DNA of 64,000 nt, taken from NCBI RefSeq assembly GCF_905220365.1, contig NC_061126.1, forward strand, positions 13,888,001-13,952,000, in the 5' to 3' direction. Positions 1-11,960 of this stretch are shown here, in pieces. Source of the stretch: Vanessa cardui (taxonomy: Eukaryota > Arthropoda > Insecta > Lepidoptera > Nymphalidae). Position 1 is the stretch's first letter; the number at the start of each line of letters is the position of its first letter. The notes beneath the pieces are model-generated. The model was not told the origin of the DNA. It saw nothing but the letters and a program-made list of their open reading frames with translations, and searched no databases. The position numbers and the translations under genes are program-made.

Positions 1-552
1 TATTTTTCACCATTAAGTAAGGCCGCTATTTGAGAACTATTATATACATTAACTTCAGTCGTGAATTGAAATAGAGGAAAACAATCAATTTAATATCAGA
101 TTGTTGATTTTATGATAATATGAAGCATTATTATGTATTCTATGTGAGTGTAAAAGTTATGTCAATTTCATTGTAAACGAAACGAGTGACTGTGAAAAGA
201 TACTGTAATTGGTACTAGCTCTGTGTCATTACCAGCGTTGAGAGATGCACAACTGTAGACAAAGAGTTATTTGTATAAAATGCTGAACGTTATAGCACAC
301 TTAGGTACAATTAATAAATTTAAAATGTATGTAAAAATTTCTTATCAATAAGTCAGATAGTATACAATTGCGTTTAAGAATATGTAAATGATAATATTCT
401 AGTCATTGTGTTTTTTTATTCAGGGTACATGCCAAAACTTGTCTGAATCTTTAGTGGTTTCAGTAGGTACTACATTTCTAAACGATAGTAGGTTTTTTTT
501 TAATATAATAGCATAAATTATTGGAGCTACGAGCAATATTAATCATTAATAA
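1..552. other. AT-rich DNA, no gene seen
   Basis: No coding region, RNA gene or recognisable repeat was found. A T-rich tract ending in AG near 422 is followed by a short open stretch, but it is too short to support an exon. Confidence 0.5.
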
Positions 553-665
553 CATCGTCAATACACTAACAACCTTGGGAGCTAGGGTGTTATGTCAACT
601 ATATCAGTTAGTACTCTCACACTGGCTTACTGGCTAGTGGAACACAATACTAAGAATTACTGTAT
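553..665 (-). repeat. Rep-A repeat fragment, decayed
   Basis: The motif AACCTTGGGAGCTAGG, then ACACTGGCTTACTGGC and GGAACACAATACTAAG, follow the same order as in the better-preserved Rep-A copies read in reverse. It is a diverged copy without clear ends. Confidence 0.5.
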
Positions 666-835
666 ATTAGTAGAATATTTGACCAATTGTGCTAAGTTAA
701 TTAAAGTCTGCTTAATTTCGTTACCGTGTTGAATAATAGTCCAATCATTCTTGTAAGAGTATTTTTGAATAAGGTATAATTTAATTAAGTAAGTAAGTTT
801 TGAACACATCTTATATTGTGATATAATATTTTTTG

Positions 836-1010
836 TATTAATAACATTAAATGATTAAATATAGGTATACAAATATGAACTAAAACTAGTTACTGTATAA
901 ATCTTGACCGCGTGGAATGGTGGCAAGAATAGCAGCATTTCCCCGTTGAATCGCAATTCCGATCCTGCTGAGCCAGCCCTCCTGTCACCAGTGGAGGCAA
1001 TGAGGCGAGG
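836..1010 (+). repeat. Rep-B repeat, copy 1
   Basis: This stretch aligns by eye with 62491-62667 (reverse) and 14289-14440 (same strand). Shared blocks are ATTAAATGATTAAATATA, AACTAAAACTAGTTACTG, TAAATCTTGACCGCGTG, CAATTCCGATCCT and CCAGCCCTCC. Three copies in 64 kb show it is an interspersed repeat. The superfamily is not recognised; no terminal inverted repeat or tRNA promoter boxes were seen. Confidence 0.65.
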
Positions 1011-1951
1011 TGTTATACTTTTGATGAAGCTTTTTGCATCACTACTTAAAGGGCCAAGCGTTTCGACGGTAAATTGAACAAAAAAGTAGTTTGAGGAATA
1101 TTTAGTTCTGTTTTTGCTTCAGCTTATTCCGCAGCGGCACCGGCTCTTAACATTCTCGGAAACAAAAATTTAATTTATTAATTGAAATTGTTTATTTTTG
1201 TATTAGAAAAATTATATTCGTTATATTTTTTCTTAATATCGTTAAAGATATTATTTTTCAATTAGTTGATTATATATAGATCCACTAAAATTACAGTTAA
1301 ATATTCTATCGTAAAGTCTGAACCAATTAGAGCGGTCTGTACTTTACACGTTTCTCGTTACTGGCTATGAGACAATCGAGAGGCAATTTAGTTAGAACAA
1401 GAGAACAGAAAACAACACAGCCGAATTAACCGTTAACAATGTCTAACGTATTTAAATATCATTTTCAATAATATAATATTTTGGTAACTTTAAGAATGCG
1501 GTATTCGTATAGGCTCGATAGGATTTTATTTATTTATAAAGGATATGGAAATTGGCAAAAGTTGGATTGTCGACACCGAAGACAATATAAACAGGCACTG
1601 TAAGAAATATTAATTATCCGTTACATCATCAAGGTACCAGAAAACTTAGCAACTAAGATATTATGTCTGTTTAAAGAATGTCTTTCAAACATACTTTATA
1701 GTCTACTTCAGCATATAGCGTTAGTAATTAAGTGGTAATGTTGTTCTCTCTGTAGTTCAAATGTGTTTTCCAAGGCACTTAAAATCATTTGTTAAACAAG
1801 CTCTTTCTTTGATTACTGTAACAGCAAACGGTACTTAAGTATTAACACCACAGAAAAACATCGCTAATAAAAGTTAGCTAAGGTTTTTTTTAAATATACC
1901 GGTGCTAGATTTTCGGTAATCAATAAAGTAGTGTAACTCTTTTATACTGAA
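1011..1951. other. Unassigned AT-rich DNA
   Basis: No gene seen. A short GC-richer patch near 1125-1155 (CCGCAGCGGCACCGGC) is probably transposon-derived but cannot be assigned. Confidence 0.4.
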
Positions 1952-2175
1952 CTAGCCCGCCCCGGCTTCGCACGAGTACTTGATATGTAACATTATAATC
2001 CAACCAAATTACATAAAATTATTACAAATTGTAGCCTTCGTGTTATTATTTATTATTCTATGTTACTGTAAAATTTAATCCAAATCCGTCAAGTAGTTTT
2101 TTCGTGAAAGACTAACAAACATACATACATCCACATCCAATCTCACAAACTTTCGCATTTATAATATTAGTAGGA
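1952..2175 (-). mobile_element. Non-autonomous Helitron
   Basis: On the minus strand it starts with TCCTACTAATATTATAAA and ends with a GC-rich segment (GTGCGAAGCCGGGGCGGG) followed by CTAG, inserted between A and T. These are Helitron hallmarks: 5' TC, a subterminal GC hairpin, 3' CTRR and no target duplication. The body carries the usual lepidopteran block around TTTCGTGAAAGACTAACAAA. It has no coding capacity and depended on an autonomous Helitron. Confidence 0.7.
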
Positions 2176-2776
2176 TAAAGATTTTTGGACTATGACTTTG
2201 GCTAAAGCTCTTCGAGCTGAAATAAAGAAAATCTTCATAGAAACATATACTGACCTTTATCACCATTAAAACCATCTAATCAAGTTTCTCACTAGACTAA
2301 CTAAATAGAAAATATTTACAAATAATAAATGAACATACAAAAATACATAAAGATAAAACTAAACGTTCGTGTTATAAAGCGTTGTTGTTGTTTCGAGAAC
2401 AATCAATTATTCGTGATGTTGTTTTACAAATATGAAAGCCTTTTGTAACATCAGCTTAGTGAACTGGAAGAAAGATAAAAATCACAATTTGAGATACGAC
2501 GCTGATACATAGTAATGTTACAAATGTATGAAAAAGATTATTTTTTTTATTGTTTTTTTACAACTCTGTGCTATTTCTCTCTGAACTAACATCGGTGGTA
2601 TTTTTAACATTGACTATTAACAAAAAGAGAAATATATAGATTAACTGAGTTTTAATATTAAAACGATTTTGAATGCATATTATATGCTCCTCACGAAGAC
2701 TCTTCAATCTTACTCTAGATTATGACGTAATTATCAGTACTTTTTTATAAACAGTAAACATAATAGTATTTGTGAT
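2176..2776. other. Unassigned AT-rich DNA
   Basis: Nothing recognisable was seen between the Helitron and the following SINE-2. Confidence 0.4.
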
Positions 2777-3009
2777 GACCTCCGTGATCGAGTGATGTGT
2801 ACACCGGTTTTCATGAATATGTCGCCTAGAGGTCCTGAGTTCGAATATAGGCCGAGTTGATGTAGGAAAAGTCTTTTAGTTTTTTATGTTCTTATGTCTG
2901 GGTGTTTGTGGTACCGTCTTTACTTCTGATTTCCACAACACAAGTACTTTAGCTACTTTCATTTTACATTAGAGTAATGTATGTGATGTTGTCCAATATT
3001 TATTATTTA
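2777..3009 (+). mobile_element. SINE-2 (tRNA-derived SINE)
   Basis: The head GACCTCCGTGATCGAGTGA resembles a tRNA A-box region and is followed by a degraded B box (GAGTTCGAATATAGG). The body carries GGTGTTTGTGGTACCGTC and ends in AATGTATGTGATGTTGTCC plus an A/T-rich tail, as in the copies at 46933 and 61294. The next element, a Helitron, begins directly in its tail. Confidence 0.8.
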
Positions 3010-3010
3010 A

Positions 3011-4584
3011 CTAGCTATACCCGCCCGCTTCGCTGGGCATTAGTCGTAGAAAAATATTTTTTTAATTTTTAATTTTTGTATTTAATTACCGATAGAATGT
3101 ACAAATAATCAAGAAACATGCGATAATTGGATAATCGTAATAATTGTTATACGATTGATATTTTTCAGCGACACCTTGATTGTTTTTGTGTCGCTTAGTG
3201 ATAACAATACCTCGTTATGAAATTTCTGTACCGACAATTACAGCTGTGACTTCAGGAGCTATTGAAGCTTTAATACGCCTTTTATGCTCTGCGTTCTATC
3301 TGCATTGATAATTACTTTGAATCATTTGTTTTTTCACTTTCTAGAGCAGTTTTAGGCATAATCCTAAATTTAGCGATTATTTCTCAATTAGTTGTGGTAC
3401 TGTACATGCATCGAAGATCAATTTTTTTCTACGTTGTCCGTGAAATAAATGTCCAGATCTTGGGGATTTTATTTAGATACTGGAAGAAGTGAACCAATCA
3501 TATGATACACTTTAAGCGTAGACGCGAAATTATTGTATTGTACAATATTTGTTGCTCCAAAAGATGTCATTTAAAGGCATTAATTGTAATTTCTAATAAA
3601 CTGAAGGAAATATTTAGACTCCTTAATAGTTCCCGTCACGTAGGTAAGAAGAGGTTCTGGTGATTCAACCAGTTGTGGTAAATACATTTTACCAGTGGAG
3701 TAGCATATACCATTGTTCGAAGATCTGGAACTTGATCATTTCGTTGACTAACTGTTTTGGTAGCTCTTAAAGTAGAAATTCGGATTATATTTGTTTCTAA
3801 ACGTATTTCTTGTTGGTGTGTTGTTTCCGTAGCTCTTTTGGATGACGCTAGGCATATATTGTTGATATTCCGATCTTCTATTTCTTCAATGGAATGGTGG
3901 TTTCAATTTATATAAATAAGTTGTTTTTTTTTGTTTATGTGTCTTACGTTAACATTTTATACTAAAGATTCATTGTTATTGGAGTTATGAGTATACTTAC
4001 CAATAATGATTATTGTTTACTTTCTTATAATCAGAACAGCTAATCACTTCTTCCCATATATGTAATTTATAATAATTATCTCATTTTAAAATGACAATTA
4101 TTATTGTTGTGATTATTTTATGTTTATTTGCATATGAAGGAGATTAAGTTAGTTGTTATGCTTTTTGAATAGATTTTCATTTTTTATTTCATATTTTATA
4201 ATTATCGGTAGTGCATCGTCATACACGTAAGGACCATCTGTTGGTTATTTTTAATGATACGGATGAAATAATTACTTTCTCCATAACACAATAGATAAAC
4301 ATACCAATTTTCATAATGATCGATCAAATAGTTTCTGAGTTTATCGATGACACACATACAAAAACATCCTTTTGGCTATCTATATATACTTTTGTATGTA
4401 TAGATCGCCTATGATTTGCGCAAGTACATGTTTTTCCTGTATGCCAATTTTTATAAAGATACAGACACACAAAAATTTCAAAAATGGTAAAAATTAAGTC
4501 AGTCTAAGAACACAGTTATGACGAATTACGACAAAAAGAAGTGTACAGACAGACTCTAGAGATTTATTTTTATAATAGTATAGA
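3011..4584 (-). mobile_element. Helitron with replicase remnant
   Basis: Read on the minus strand, the element begins with TCTATACTATTATAAAAA at 4584 and ends at 3011 with a GC hairpin (GCCCAGCGAAGCGGGC) a few bases before CTAG, between host A and T. Inside lies a decayed reading frame for the N-terminal part of a Helitron Rep/helicase (separate entry). At 1.57 kb it is far shorter than an autonomous Helitron, and no helicase motifs were seen, so it is a deleted derivative. Pairing these two ends is inferred; another Helitron 5' end lies at 5240. Confidence 0.7.
3131..3890 (-). pseudogene. Helitron Rep/Hel N-terminal remnant
   Basis: The minus strand, in several frames broken by stops, gives peptides that match the order of a Helitron-like N-terminal domain. 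First comes an Arg/Glu-rich repeat region (HQQEIRLETN, then STLRATKTVSQRNDQ). Next is MTSFGATNIVQYNNFAST followed by KVYHMIGSLLPVSK, then a block containing DLDIYFTDN and IDLRCM, then KVIINADRTQ and APEVTAVIVGTEIS. The HxxGSLLP-like and ADRT motifs are typical of this domain. In an active element the protein would be a rolling-circle replicase fused to a helicase. The catalytic HUH region and the helicase are not visible. Multiple stops and frame changes show that it is dead. I recognised it from motif order; no search was run. Confidence 0.72.
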
Positions 4585-4845
4585 TTTAGTACTGACGTGC
4601 GATAGCTTTATTATTAGCGTGTTTTATGTATAACTTTGGTGTTTTTATACCGATTTCTATGATTTTTTTTTATGGAATAGTTAATACTGTTACCTTTTGT
4701 AATTTGGGATAATTGAGAGTGTTATAATCGTAGGAATAGACAAATATAATCAGAAAGCTTCGAACTACTACGCTATTGGGAGTGACACGTGTTATTGTGA
4801 GTCAACCATAAAAGATATACATAGGCTGTCATGGGATATTTTTTG

Positions 4846-5240
4846 TATAATTTTAAGGAGAACATTTTCGTAGTACATGATTTCTGTGTAGCTTTAACCA
4901 TTAAGACTAAACACGCGACGGAAGCTCAAAATATGGGGTAACTTCTCCCGTTTTTCAGACATTTCCCTTCACTGCTCTGCTCCTATGGACTTTAACGTGA
5001 TGAAAAGTATACTATAACCAGCTCAGGAGTATGAAAAATAATTGCACCAAGTTTCGTTAAAATCCGTCGAGTAGTTTTTGTTTCTATAACGGTTATATGG
5101 ACAGACAGACAGACAGACAAAAATTTTCCTGATTGCATTTTTGCCATCAGTATCGACCCCTGATCACCCCCTGATAGTTATTTTGTAAAAATATTTCATG
5201 TACAGAATTGACATCTCTACAGATTTATTATAAGTATAGA
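4846..5240 (-). mobile_element. Helitron 5' fragment
   Basis: On the minus strand it starts TCTATACTTATAATAAATC at 5240, next to host A. The body includes the GTCTGTCTGTCTGTCC run and the block GACGGATTTTAACGAAAC, typical of lepidopteran Helitrons. No 3' CTAG end was found, so the copy is truncated. Confidence 0.6.
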
Positions 5241-6428
5241 TATAGATTTGAAGATTTTATGCTTCACCGATAGCTACGTATTTGATTGTAATAAAGAATG
5301 CATGCCTTTTGAATTAGGAACTGCAATTCGATCGTAATTTCATGAAAGAAAAATCGGATTCAATTAAAAAGTAACGTTTTAAGTGGACGGCTTTGAAAGA
5401 TTTATCTGAATAAAAGGCGTTTCGTTAAAGTTCAAGCTTTGAAGCGCATTTCAATGTTTTATCAAAGAGCTGAATTAGACACTTTGTAGTGCGGAAAACT
5501 AAGCATCAAGGAGAAATAGTGAAGTTCTTTAGCTTATGTCACTAATCTGTAGAGAGGTCTTTAAAGTCTAATTGGATTTATAACAATTTGTATAGGTAAG
5601 ATAAACATATTTGTACCTCACTATTACAAGAGAAATTTCGTATCGTCTTTTCATGATTATATTGATTAAAAAGCTACCGCTGGTTAAGAGTCAAAACATT
5701 CAAATAAAAATGTTCATTATCCGTGTAGGCTTTTAAAAATATATATATATTAAGAAAAGTTAATTCAGATTTTAGCGACAGAAACCGAAAAACAACTACC
5801 GACGACCAGTAAGAAACTCTTTTCAACCATCAATATAACATAGATATATATTCAGAATATATTAGTGAGTAAACTACATTTTTTTTCTTAATATAAAATG
5901 ACGTCTTAAAATAATTTAAGAGTGCAAAAGAGAGCTGTCATTATTTAATGCTGGTAATACCGTAACTGGAGCGAGCATGACAGAGGTAAATATTCCAATA
6001 TAGTAAAATGCTACAGACCTGAACGTACATTAATTTCTGTAAAAGCTTTTCGTTATCATTTCAACTCAAACGTGAAAAATAACGAACGATATTTACAAAT
6101 ACGCAAAAATGTCGTCAGAAATAAAATTTCATTTATCTTTGTAAGGAGTGGAAGGTTAACAGAAATAAAGTACAGGAACAAAAAACATCTTTCTTGCCTC
6201 TTTGTTTGTACGAAATGTTTACATGAATGGAAAAATATAATACACCGTTTCAGAAACGTTGTATTGTTATAAAGATATTATTTGTTACAATTTACGGGAA
6301 CATTTTTATGAGATGAAATTATAATCTAATAATTTTTGCTTTAAATAAATTTTATAAAATATAATAATTACTATTCACATTCTATCAAATTATAATACAT
6401 TTCCAACTGCAAGATTTGGAATAAAATA
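5241..6428. other. Unassigned DNA, no gene seen
   Basis: Single-copy-looking AT-rich sequence. A lysine/arginine-rich open stretch at 6072-6272 is AT-biased and no better than chance. Confidence 0.4.
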
Positions 6429-6717
6429 GAGTCGAGACGGCCCAGTGGGTAGAACCGACGATTGCGGGTTCAAACACAGGCAAACACCACAGAATTTTCA
6501 TATGCTTATAATTATATGTATGTTTATAATTCATATCGAGCTCGTGAAGGAAAACATCGTGAAGAAACCTGCATGTGTCTAATTTCATAGAAATTCTGCC
6601 ACATGTGCATTCCAACCCGCATTGGGACAGCGTGATGGAATATGTTCCAAACCCTCTCCTCGTGGGGAGATGTGCCCAGCAGTGGGAAATTTACAGACTG
6701 TTGTTTTTGTTGTTGAA
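6429..6717 (+). mobile_element. SINE-1 (Metulj-like), full length
   Basis: The copy opens with GAGTCGAGACGGCCCAGTGG, contains the B-box-like GGGTTCAAACACAGG, the body block GAAGGAAAACATCGTGA and GTGGGAAATTTACAGACTG, and ends in a degenerate GTT tail. Part of the head between the A and B boxes is deleted. It would have been transcribed by RNA polymerase III and mobilised by a partner LINE. Confidence 0.88.
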
Positions 6718-7983
6718 TGTAATAGTAAAATTAGTAAACACAGTTGCAATATCTATGAACTCATTCTCATAGCACGTAAGAAAGCAATCTGAGGGACAAT
6801 TCTACTAACTGTGACAATTATAATATGTTCCCAATCCAACTTTGAATATTCCTCACAAACCGAAACTTTAGCTACATAACTGAAGGCTATCTGCACTTAT
6901 TGATATACGATACGATAAAATCCTGATTATGTTCCGATTCAACTTCGACCGGACTGCAACTGATATTGTGTTAGTAGAATTACAACACATATATTAATTT
7001 GATCAATTATCCACTCGTAGATTAAATATATTATTAGATATGGAAAGATTTTGAAATGTTTGGTAAAAGGGAACATTATTTAAACATATAGAAATGAAGT
7101 TTTAAATAGAAATGGGCAAATCAAATATATCTAATATGTACAAAAGGCTACCTTATGTTTAAGAGAATCCCAAATAACATTTAAACAAAGAACATAAGTT
7201 TGAGGTTAGTAAGTACACGTAACAGGTCTTATTCAGTATAGAATACATCGAAATATATACTTAGATATAATGTATATATACGTATATTATGTAGTTATGA
7301 GGTCTGTGACGGGAATTTGAGTAATGTGTAATAAACAATATGACGGAAAGCTGGATCGTTGTGGATCATTGGAAAAAAAAAATTATATGTATATATTATT
7401 ATTTATACAATTAATGAAACCCGAGCCGAGCTACGAACTTTGGATATTTGCTTAACGGATCGTAGAATACATTACATTAATTATTATTGGTAAGGGAAGT
7501 GGGTGAAGGATAAATTAAAATATTTGTTTTCTTGCTCTTTAGATTAGAGTTCAATGAATTGACAATTTAAGTGTCATTAAGTACAGATTATATTTAATAT
7601 CAGACGTGTGTTACGTTTCAGAGTTTTTTGAACAATTTTGTATACTTTGATTAAAATCTTACGAAGTCCAATTTTCCTAAATTTATGTTACTTTTCTAAC
7701 ATTAACCGGAGACGTAATGAAGAAAAATATTTTATAGGGTCACTTGGGAAGTTTTACCAAACTTCGCCACTTCAAACAGAAGTTTCGTATTTATAAGGCT
7801 GAGGTTACTTTCAATTTCACACAATTTTATTCATCATTCGTTCATTCGTCAAATTAATCAATATTTTTTTTGAGAGAGATTAAATTTTGGCTTTTGATTA
7901 AACAATACCCATTCCTAAAAATGTACCCGTACCAGATCGCCATTGCTAATCCAAATTATTAATTAAATATAACAACAATCAAC
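6718..7983. other. Unassigned AT-rich DNA
   Basis: No gene, RNA or recognisable repeat was seen. Confidence 0.4.
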
Positions 7984-8047
7984 AAACACAACAGCCTGAC
8001 AATTTCCCACTGCTGGGCTAAGGTCTCTCGCTTTGAGGAGTAGGTGT
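7984..8047 (-). mobile_element. SINE-1 3' end fragment
   Basis: CAACAGCCTGACAATTTCCC and ACTGCTGGGCTAAGG are the 3' tail of SINE-1 in reverse, with the CAA-rich tail to the left. The copy breaks off after about 60 bp, as in 5'-truncated retroposition. Confidence 0.7.
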
Positions 8048-8204
8048 GTTTATTTATAATTAAATAAACCAAGATCAAAATACACTTTATCAACTAGTAT
8101 TAGTACAAGCAGTTTTGAAATTCCGTTTGACAGGATTATATTATTTAATGTACAGCTATCACTGGTTCTGAGTTAAGGTTCTGATTGAAGAAGCAATTAT
8201 CTAT

Positions 8205-8312
8205 TGGCACGAGGGACATTTTAGATTCCACTACCAATGGTAAACGGTCACAGCTACCCATAGAACCGTTCACTTACATTTGCCAGTCTGCCAGCTACGC
8301 GAAATAAAATAA
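8205..8312 (+). repeat. Rep-A-like variant
   Basis: GGCACGAGGGACATTTTAG, then GGTCACAGCTACCCATAG and TTTGCCAGTCTGCCAGCTAC, ending in an A-rich run, parallel the 3' half of Rep-A with substantial divergence. Confidence 0.35.
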
Positions 8313-8748
8313 AGGGGTGCCGTTCTATTTTTAAAATAATGTCTGTATGTCTTGACTAAAAATCAACAAACACTAAACGCACGTTCGTCTAAAAATGTAT
8401 ATCAATTTAATTTCAAGCTAAAGTTAGAATAGAATAAAGTTTTTATAAATAAAAAATTAAGGTGCTTTAATAATAATTGTTATTAAAAACATTTCGAAAT
8501 TAAAATAATTTACATTTTATGATTAAAATTTGTTACCAACGATCGTATAGCGCTGTCAATTTATACTTGATCGACGCTTAATTAATTTGACGAAAATTTA
8601 TTATTATATGTCGAACAAACGATAACTAATTTACTACGAAGTATTTTATATTAAACGTTTATCTATTATATTACTGTAATATTATTTGCAGACTAAGAGT
8701 CGCCTGAAAATTAAATAAAATGTCTTATAAATTTCAAGAAATTCAGAA

Positions 8749-9036
8749 TTACTTGGTGGTAGGGCTTTGCGCATGCCCGTCTGGGTAGGAACCACACATT
8801 CATCAGTTATTCTACCGCCAAATAACAGAACTCAGTATTGTTGTGTTCCAGTTTGAAGGGTGAGTGAGCCAGTGTAACTACAGGCAAAGGGGACATAACA
8901 TCTTAGTTCCCAAGTATGGTGGCTCATTGACGATGTAAGGAATAGTTAATATTTCTTACAGCGTCTATGTGTGATGGTGACCACTTACCATCAGGTGGCC
9001 CATATGCTCGTCCGCCAACCTATACCATAAAAAAGA
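8749..9036 (+). repeat. Rep-A repeat, near full length
   Basis: This is the best single reference copy here. It runs from AATTACTTGGTGGTAGGG through GTAGGAACCACACATTCATC, TCTACCGCCAAATAACAG, GGGTGAGTGAGCCAGTG and TGGTGACCACTTACCATCAG to CCAACCTATACCATAAAA. No internal promoter boxes and no long inverted ends were seen. The short A-rich end suggests a retroposon or a LINE 3' end, but the class is unknown to me. Confidence 0.75.
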
Positions 9037-9419
9037 TGTTAAAAACCCAGCTCTGTCTACGCCACATATTTAGAGTAGGCTAGGTGCAGTATGGAACCAT
9101 GCCCATAATTTTACACCTACGACGATGTCACCCCAGCCAGCCAGCAATGACAGCTGAGTTACAGAATAAGTTATCGATACTAGATTATAGAGCTATACGT
9201 TCAACGGCTCGATAATATTTGCTAAGTCATTGTTTTTTTTTTTTGAATAATGCAGTTGTATTTTTTTAGTCTGGAAAAGCTTGGACGTTAAAGATATCTG
9301 CCTGATATCCGTTTGCCGATTGTCAAAAACACGTTCATGGTTAATAAATTACGTGAATAAACCTTTAGTAATGCTTCAAATACTTTTTAAATTAAATTCT
9401 AATTAAATGGAATCCAAAC

Positions 9420-9535
9420 GCGAAGACGACTAGTACGCACAGCAAGAATGAGCTGCACTAGTCACCCTCGCCATGCCGGCCAGCAAGATGCCTCTTCACG
9501 CCTCGTTTGAAGGCACCCAGGTTATAAGAGTTGCA
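9420..9535 (-). pseudogene. Possible LINE 3' coding fragment
   Basis: This GC-richer patch reads on the minus strand as YNLGAFKRGVKRHLAG and then a stop. That resembles the conserved C-terminus (NLxxFKRxVxxHL) of CR1/L2-type LINE reverse-transcriptase proteins. The match is short, so the assignment is tentative. Confidence 0.35.
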
Positions 9536-11449
9536 TTGTTTTCTTTAAGTTTGTTATATCCAAAATTTTATTGAGTTATTTTTGGACACCTTTTGTGCCA
9601 TATTTATGAGTAATTTATTCCTAGAGACACTCATAGTTAAAGTATAACACACATTTTACTAATTTATGAAGGTGGAATGCAATAAACAATTACGATAGCA
9701 ACGCAAACACAAGAACATGATATTATGTGACTAAAGGCTTTATTTACGTTTCAATCATTACCCGAGGCTACGAAGTACAAGCAGACAAATTTAAATGTCC
9801 GTTTCTTCTGCGATTAATTTTAAAATTCAATTCTAGATGTTTTCATTTACGTGCAAGTTTTTCTACATTATTTTCAAAACAAAAGTAAAATTTAAATACA
9901 CTTGTAGATAAGACTTATTCAATCTCATTTATGTAAAAAAAACGTATTTTCGCCAAAATGTAGATTTCCGCATTTACTTTGCTGCAATTGACATGAACTA
10001 CGGTAGTAGCACATTTAGTTAGTGCATGGTCCAAACTTTGGGCACTCTTGGTCACGGTTTGCGGTATCTAGTCTACTCCAAATCAATGCTCAACTTTGTC
10101 TCATTAAATAAAAACGTAATAGGTATATGTCATACATAACATCGCAATTTAATATTTGGAGAACGTCCAAGAAAATGTAACATACATTTGAATGAAGTTT
10201 AATATCCTCAACGCGATCTTACTTTATGTATGTACATATGTGCTGAGTCATTATGAGATATTCGAATTTATAGGACTGACTGATTTGTATTTACCAACGT
10301 TACTCTTTTAGTGATGAGGACTTTCAACTTCAAGGGGATGAAGCGGGAGGGGTATTTTTCCAATAATTTATCCGAGCAAAATTTGGAAAGGACAAGTAGT
10401 ACATATAAGAATCCAGTAGATAGAAAACGGATCTTAACTCGTTTGGCATATACGACCGAGTACAACTGAGTTTAATTTAGTCTCAATTAATTTAACTAAT
10501 TTATCTCATAGTCGTTTATATAAGACAGCAACCTTACAAAACATTCGCAATTTGGATGAATTTTTTACATGTTTATCATTTTTACAGCCATATCAGTAGT
10601 ATTAAGTTTAGTTAAATAATAAAAACAGATTTCCAATTTTATCGCTAACTACCATCATGGGGCAGATATTCTGACTCATGCCATCTTTATGTGTTGAAAA
10701 AGACAAAAAAATGGAGACAATTCAATCAAATTGCTACATGATAGGCTCATTGATAGACAATTGTCAAAATTTCTCCTAAACTTTCAGATTTTTTTCAGTT
10801 CTCTTAATCAGTGTATTTAATATGATATATAAATAAAATTTCAGCATTGAAAAGTTTTTGTGTTTCCCAAAAATCATACTTTATTTATTTATTTGTAAGA
10901 AACTAAATAACTCAGTGGTAATAAAAAATGAATCCCTTCGGACAAAGAAACATAGCATTAGACAAACATGGGTGGAATAAGGGTTTACATACAACATTTA
11001 TTATAAGGGACAATGTTAATACACAGAAAAAAGCTTGATTTTTGCTAAATAAATATATTTGTTAAATAAATATATTGAGTGAAAAAATAAAAATTGTGAT
11101 TTTGTATAAATAAACTTAATAAACTTGGAAACTAAGGTATTCTGTTCCAATTGTTATCCAGCAATAATAAATATTGCTACTTGGTAGATGATCTGATGAT
11201 GTACCTTTTTACCACAGGATCGCTTTCGCATACTACTGTGACGAAGTGGGTGGTACCTACTCAGACAAGCTATATTATTGTACAAAAAAAAATCTATGTA
11301 AAAGATTAAGATTCAAGCGTTCATTGCACTGAGCTTCCTCGTCCATGGCTATAATTCAGTTTCCTGTAATTGCGTCCATAAAACAAACTTCATAAATTAC
11401 GTCCTTTAATTTAAGTAGAAATTCTAATTTAAATGGTAGTAGTCATTGA
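9536..11449. other. Unassigned AT-rich DNA
   Basis: No gene seen. GGGTGGTACCTACTCAG at 11248-11264 is probably a small Rep-A scrap. A motif GGATCGCTTTCGCATACTAC at 11217-11236 recurs in related form near 27050 and 60732. Confidence 0.35.
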
Positions 11450-11640
11450 TTACGACGTGAAAAGCGGCGGCAACAAATCGTGACCGCGACAAATGGCCCT
11501 GCCGGCGAGGGTTGACACATTATTACAAGGTACTTGAATCATCTGTGTCCTTTCTGGAATAATAAGTTGATATCGATTACTTATACATAACGCTTCGTAA
11601 CTGGGAAAAGTATCGTGGGAAAAATTTGTGGCCAAAATTA
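11450..11640. other. GC-richer island, unassigned
   Basis: This patch is clearly less AT-rich than its flanks. Both strands have open stretches with balanced amino-acid use (minus strand includes AGRAICRGHDLLPP). No splice site, start context or known family decides between them. An old transposon fragment is the likeliest source. Confidence 0.25.
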
Positions 11641-11849
11641 ATTAACATAGCGCGTATTACGTTTTGTAAAAAAACTGTTATTTACAAATCAGAGTGAGAA
11701 CAAGCACTTGACGAACAGGCATTTTTTTCTCTCACGAGTCATATATTTTGTCGTCTTCATCAATCCGGTAGGTTGTGTTATCATTTTGGCATTATCAATA
11801 GGAAAATATATATTTATTTTGTAATTGCTATTTTAAATATGTTATCCCT

Positions 11850-11960
11850 AGTGGAATCGCTTTCGTTGATGCTGGCACCGCTGATAGAGCGTGTGAGGCT
11901 ACGAAGGGCAGGCTCGGGATCTGTTGGTCTGGCCTTTGTTACTTCACTTTTTTTTGGAAA
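11850..11960. other. GC-richer island, possible LINE ORF1 scrap
   Basis: The minus strand reads ARPTDPEPALRSLTRSISG, an Arg/Ser/Pro-rich composition like LINE ORF1 N-termini. The plus strand is also open. No boundaries were identified. Confidence 0.25.

Noticed and set aside
421..470. Acceptor-like TTTTTTTATTCAG followed by a protein-like stretch and a GTAGGT donor
   Set aside because: Only about 15 codons; no neighbouring exon; splice-like motifs are frequent in AT-rich DNA.
6072..6272. Lysine/arginine-rich open frame, 66 residues
   Set aside because: AT-driven composition and a length expected by chance in 64 kb of this base composition; no splice, promoter or family evidence.
8692..8718. 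ATTTGCAG followed by eight codons, a stop and AATAAA
   Set aside because: Far too short for support.
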